From contig JASJOG010000076.1 in assembly GCA_030142905.1 (NCBI GenBank), positions 124,001 through 188,000 on the forward strand: 64,000 bases of DNA, read 5' to 3'. This document shows, piece after piece, positions 59,752 through 64,000 of the stretch. Numbering within the stretch: position 1 is the first letter of the stretch; every line of letters begins with the position of its first letter. The notes under the pieces are model-generated. The model was not told where the DNA came from. It saw nothing but the letters and a program-made list of their open reading frames with translations, and ran no database searches. This DNA is from Heliopora coerulea (lineage: Eukaryota > Cnidaria > Anthozoa > Scleralcyonacea > Helioporidae). Made by a program: the position numbers and the translations under genes.

Positions 59752-60029
59752 ATAATGTTAATTACAAGGAGTTGTGGAGCCAAGTGTAGAAAAGTTCTGA
59801 GTGTTAATTTGATTTAAGTTTTTTTAAATTAAGTTCTGTCTTGAAAATATGTACTTTTAGGAACTGAAACTGCAGAAAAAGCACAACTCACCTCCATTTC
59901 CATTTCATTTCGTCGCATTTCTCGATAGCTATACTGAATATTGAAGTTCGATGGATTTTGCAACCAGTATTTCTTTTTCCGTCATCGTTTGCATCTTCAC
60001 CATTATCGTCATCAATGTGGTCGTCGTTG

Positions 60030-60159
60030 TCTCAAGATCGTCGTCATCACCATCATCACCATCACTACCATCATCATCATCATCATCATTATTATCATCA
60101 TTATCACCATCACCATCACCATCATCATCATCATCATCACCATCACCATCACCATCACC

Positions 60160-60190
<31 letters not shown>

Positions 60191-60970
60191 CCACTATTAT
60201 CTCTATGATCATCATGATCACCATCAAGGCCACCATCATCCTCATCACTATCGCCATAATGATCATCATCACCATCACCATAATGATCATCATCACCATC
60301 ACCACTATTATCACCATCACCACTATTATCACCATCACCACTATTATCACCATCACCACTATTATCACCATCACCACTATTACCACCATCACCACTATTA
60401 TCACCATCACCACTATTATCACCATCACCACTATTATCACCATCACCACTATTATCACCATCACCACTATTATCACCATCATCACTATTATCACCATCAC
60501 CACTATTATCACCATCACCACTATTATCACCATCACCATCATGATCACCATCAAGACCACCATCAACGCCATCATCATCATCACTATTACCATATTGATC
60601 ACCATGATCACCATCATCAACACCATCATCAACACCATCATCAACACCATCACTACTATTATCACCATGACCATCATGATCACCATCAAGACCACCATCA
60701 TCACCACCATCATCATTACTATCACCTTCATGATGACCATCGTCACCATCATCATGATCGTCATCACTATCACCACTATTATATCGCCATCATGACCACC
60801 ATCATCATTATCATTATCATTTTTACCATCTTGATCACCATCACGATCACCATCGTGATCACTATGATCACCATGATCCTCGTCATCACCATCACTTCAT
60901 CATCTCCATTACCATCATCATTAAAATCACCATCATCATCATCGTCGCCCTCATGATTACCATCATCATC
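60030..60970 (+). repeat. (ATC)n/(CATCAC)n tract with an 18-bp higher-order unit
   Basis: About 940 bp of CAT/CAC triplets downstream of LAS1L. Between about 60285 and 60535 the 18-bp unit ATCACCATCACCACTATT repeats about a dozen times. The His- or Ile/Thr-rich open frames are artefacts. Confidence 0.95.
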
Positions 60971-63900
60971 ATATTGTTTAAGACCTCCACCACCACCTCT
61001 GTTGATTTACACAAAACCCCTCGTCAACTTTCCAAGTTCAAGGGATGAACTACTCAACTTTCAGATTGACGTTTGTGTACGACCATGTGTGAGTATGTTG
61101 TTGCGACGGCATGTCTGCTTCCCCACTGTCAAAAGATGTGACTGCAGTGGTGCGGTCTGCCTGAAAAGCATACAGTTTACGTGTTTGAGGAAATGTCTCA
61201 TTCGCTCTCATGAATTTACGCCTTCAAACCTCTGTGAACAAGTGAGTGCCAGTTTTATTAACAAGAAAAAATTATTATTAAACATATTCAACGAGAGGAA
61301 TTTTTTGTGAAAGGAAAGTCTCCTTTGTTGGAAACTAGCACTGGATATCTTCAAAAACTCTTTCGTCGAGAAATTTGGTGGGTAATCCATTGAAATTTTA
61401 TGGAGTGTTGATTCATGGCTTAAGGTAAAAAGTGGGTTGCAAGACTTTTGGTTTTTGATAGCGGGAGGCTTCACAGGTAGTGGTAATCTATCAAAATTTA
61501 ATGTCGTTATTGTGATATTTTTAGTAGTTGAAAATGTATGAGTGAGTGCTGTAACGTAAAATTACAGATATGTCAGTTGTTTTTTGGGGGAAGTTAACGT
61601 TTGTTGTCTTGTATACATGGAGTTAAATTTACGGATGTTACATCGCAGGAAAGCGTGAAAGAAATTGAAATCGGAATTACGTTATCTTTTGTAGGTTGAC
61701 ATTCATCAATCTTGACACCTTCGTTGACCGTTGTACAAGTTTTTGGGTGTAACAGCATACTGGTCATTGAGCGTGATTACGAACAAATCCCTCTTCCAAA
61801 TCAACAAGCAATATCCTGGTACGAAGTAGAGGAATGTCGTTTCTATGGAAGTGCTGACGCGCTGATAATGATGTACTAGCAATGGTGAAAATCCTCTTTA
61901 TTGTTGTTGTCGCTGTCGTTGGGATGGGTTAGCTCACGTGTTGCCGAGGGGTTTGAATTTTGCTGCTGAAATTGACGGTAAAGATAGATTTTCTAACACA
62001 ATAAGAATATTGAGCCGCCCTAACTGTTACCCGAGAGGGCTGACGATAATATCAAACTTTAAGCTTGCCGAAGAGAATTTAACTCACTGTAATGTCGTGT
62101 TCTCTTCGTTGAGATTACATTCGGTGTAACAGCGTCATAGCGAAGCGTTTTCACACTTGAAGGTGCTTTGAACTTTTGCAAATGTCGGTACGAGGGCGAC
62201 GTATTGGCTATCAAGTATTAAGAGTCTCTATCCAATGAACTTACACTCCACTCGATAAAATATCCACTAACGCTTCAATCCAATAAACGTCTTCCGGTGG
62301 GCGCGAAAAGAATTTAAGCAACGCCTTCTCGAGTAAGTGTTCACCCTGTGAACCTGAAAGAACGAGACTGCTGATCCTTGCATTTCAAGGATATTACAGA
62401 TTCTGATGTCGAAGGTGCGACAGATAAACATTTTATTCTATAAAATGAGAACTGCAAAGTTAAAATTTGCGTAAAAGATGACCAAGAATACTGATGAATA
62501 TTAACATATTTTTGCTTTTTTCAGATTGTGAAATCAAACTTTGACATAAAAGCCCTCTGTAACAAGGCCCCTCCTTAATCACCACCCTTCTTTAGTAAAC
62601 GCGTCCTTTTAAGGGATTGGTTTTGCCGTAGCTTGTAATAAACTCCATGGGTACTTTAAAACATACTATAAAAGCAATGCAGCTGGTAGGATGCCGTATT
62701 TTCGATGTTTTTGTACTCGGTTTGTATTGATACCTAACCTAATTCATTTCAGAAGTCTCTTCTACGTAATTTAATCCCTCTTAGCTAAATTCTTTCCTTA
62801 GGTACAGTACAACGGAAAGTAGCAATGATTATTTTAACAACATTACAATATTTGTTGGTCTCACGTGTATGTACCCTTATGTAGCCTGAACAAAAGAAAT
62901 TTGCTGGAAAACCAATATAACGTTTAAGTAGCATTCAAGATAAGTAGTCGCCGGTTTATGAACGTAGACTGCCCTCCTTTCGTTGGGGTGAATGTAGTTA
63001 TACACCCAACGTTATGAGTTTTCCGTATTGACAGTATTATCAAGGGCGACAATCGCTTCCTAAAAGTGGGGGGGGGGGGGACGGAGCCGGCCAAGTGATG
63101 TGGAAGCATTCCCTCTGAAAGTTGCTTTTTTTTTTAAATCTAATGTTTATGAAATGCCTTTTCCGGCATTCTGAGATTGTTTCTTTGGAACAACATTCAT
63201 ACCTTACTTTTCAATCGAAACGAAGCCATGCATTTCCTCCAAACAGCAATAAAGACGTCATAGTATGACTAAACAAAGTATTTCTGATTGTTTACAAAAT
63301 GGCGTCCAAAGAAGAACGATCAGACTGTAAAATAACTTGGCAAATTTTCATAATTTGTCATGTATTCGAACCAACAATACCTAGGTAAGAATTGGGGCTG
63401 AAAAAGGTTATATCGGAAAATCGTAAAGGTAAACATGGAACCATAAGCGCCGAGGGAACAGAAATTAGGCTTCAGTTGTCATGAACTTTGCAAAAAGTGG
63501 GGGGATAATTATATACGTATCCCCCTCTGTCCAAAAAGTGGGAGGATATGTCCCCCGATCACCCCCAGGATTTACGTCCTTGAGTATTATTACAAGAACA
63601 GGAATTTAGCAACAACAACAACGATAGCAACAACAACACCAACGATAACACTAACAACTATAACATGTTTTATACAAGATGGACCGCTCTGATTTAATAA
63701 AAACTTTTATCAACGCCGGTCCTATTCCAAAAGCGCAACAGTTTAAAAAGATGAAACAGTCGCATCGAAATACTGAAACAAAGTTAAAAGGATGTAGGAA
63801 AAACATGTGAAATTATTTTCAACTATATGAGCGTTTAAGAAAGTATTCTCTTATTTCTACTGGATAACTATATCAGCTATGACAAAGCTTTTCTTCGTTC

Positions 63901-64000
63901 AGGTCTAGTAACAACGCTGTTATCCCTGGTGGTCCCTCACATGTCCACCGTTACTATACAAGGAAACCCAAGTTCTCAGAGAAAACTTGCTGTTCCGGGT
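60971..64000. other. Right-hand stretch with no recognised gene
   Basis: About 3 kb. The frame at 61002-61310 is Cys-rich but matches nothing I know. Short palindromic GGGGGATA…TATCCCCC sequence occurs near 63500-63530, with similar AAAAAGTGGG copies nearby (63065, 63490, 63534) and a related stretch near 2905-2940. Confidence 0.55.

Noticed and set aside
59941..60956. Long His-rich or Ile/Thr-rich open frames (up to 332 codons)
   Set aside because: They are translations of the (ATC)n tract in three registers and have no non-repeat coding context.
63050..63540. Poly-G and GGGGGATA palindromes as regulatory elements
   Set aside because: Similar AAAAAGTGGG sequence also occurs near 2.9 kb, so it looks like fragments of a dispersed repeat.

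Overview
The window looks like nuclear DNA of a cnidarian, most likely an anthozoan such as a stony coral. It is AT-rich and animal-like, with small exons, long introns, a minor-spliceosome (AT-AC) intron, a degenerate TTAGGG-type interstitial tract and Penelope-like retroelements. The taxon is inferred from the style of the genes and repeats; no search was possible. All splice models were built by hand from GT-AG (or AT-AC) signals, matching codon phases and recognisable protein families.

Layout. (1) About 0.2-17.1 kb, minus strand: an adhesion-class G-protein-coupled receptor. It has a signal peptide, a C-type-lectin-like domain, a Ser/Thr-rich stalk, a GAIN domain with GPS motif, and transmembrane helices 1-5; helices 6-7 lie beyond the left edge. 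The stalk is encoded by an array of about 21 usable 27-nt micro-exons, all in the same phase, plus about 5 decayed ones. (2) About 17.5-36.9 kb, minus strand: more extracellular exons of the same symmetric phase-1 type (a signal peptide, two C-type-lectin-like domains, two copies of an unnamed beta-rich domain). They are either the long 5' part of the same receptor gene or a neighbouring secreted or receptor gene. This stretch holds a Penelope-like element with about 1.05-kb inverted arms, a smaller palindromic relative, a Tc1 fossil, a tRNA-derived SINE and several hairpin repeats. (3) 37-41.4 kb: no gene recognised. (4) 41.4-56.4 kb, minus strand: a complete 19-exon SRRT/ARS2 gene (1110 codons). 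One intron is a textbook U12-type AT-AC intron and another holds a second palindromic Penelope-like element. (5) 57.5-59.75 kb, plus strand: a complete two-exon LAS1L gene, head to head with SRRT. (6) 60-64 kb: a long (ATC)n tract, then sequence with no recognised gene.

How the genes work together. SRRT (nuclear cap-binding complex partner, RNA sorting) and LAS1L (pre-rRNA ITS2 endonuclease) share a 1.1-kb divergent upstream region and both act in nuclear RNA processing. The lectin-like and receptor exons form one block of shuffled phase-1 modules pointing to cell-surface recognition. Both Penelope-like elements carry hammerhead-ribozyme motifs in both arms. The most unusual feature is the micro-exon array in the receptor stalk: a seven-exon block of about 1.0-1.1 kb repeated about three times, in which any unit can be skipped without breaking the frame.
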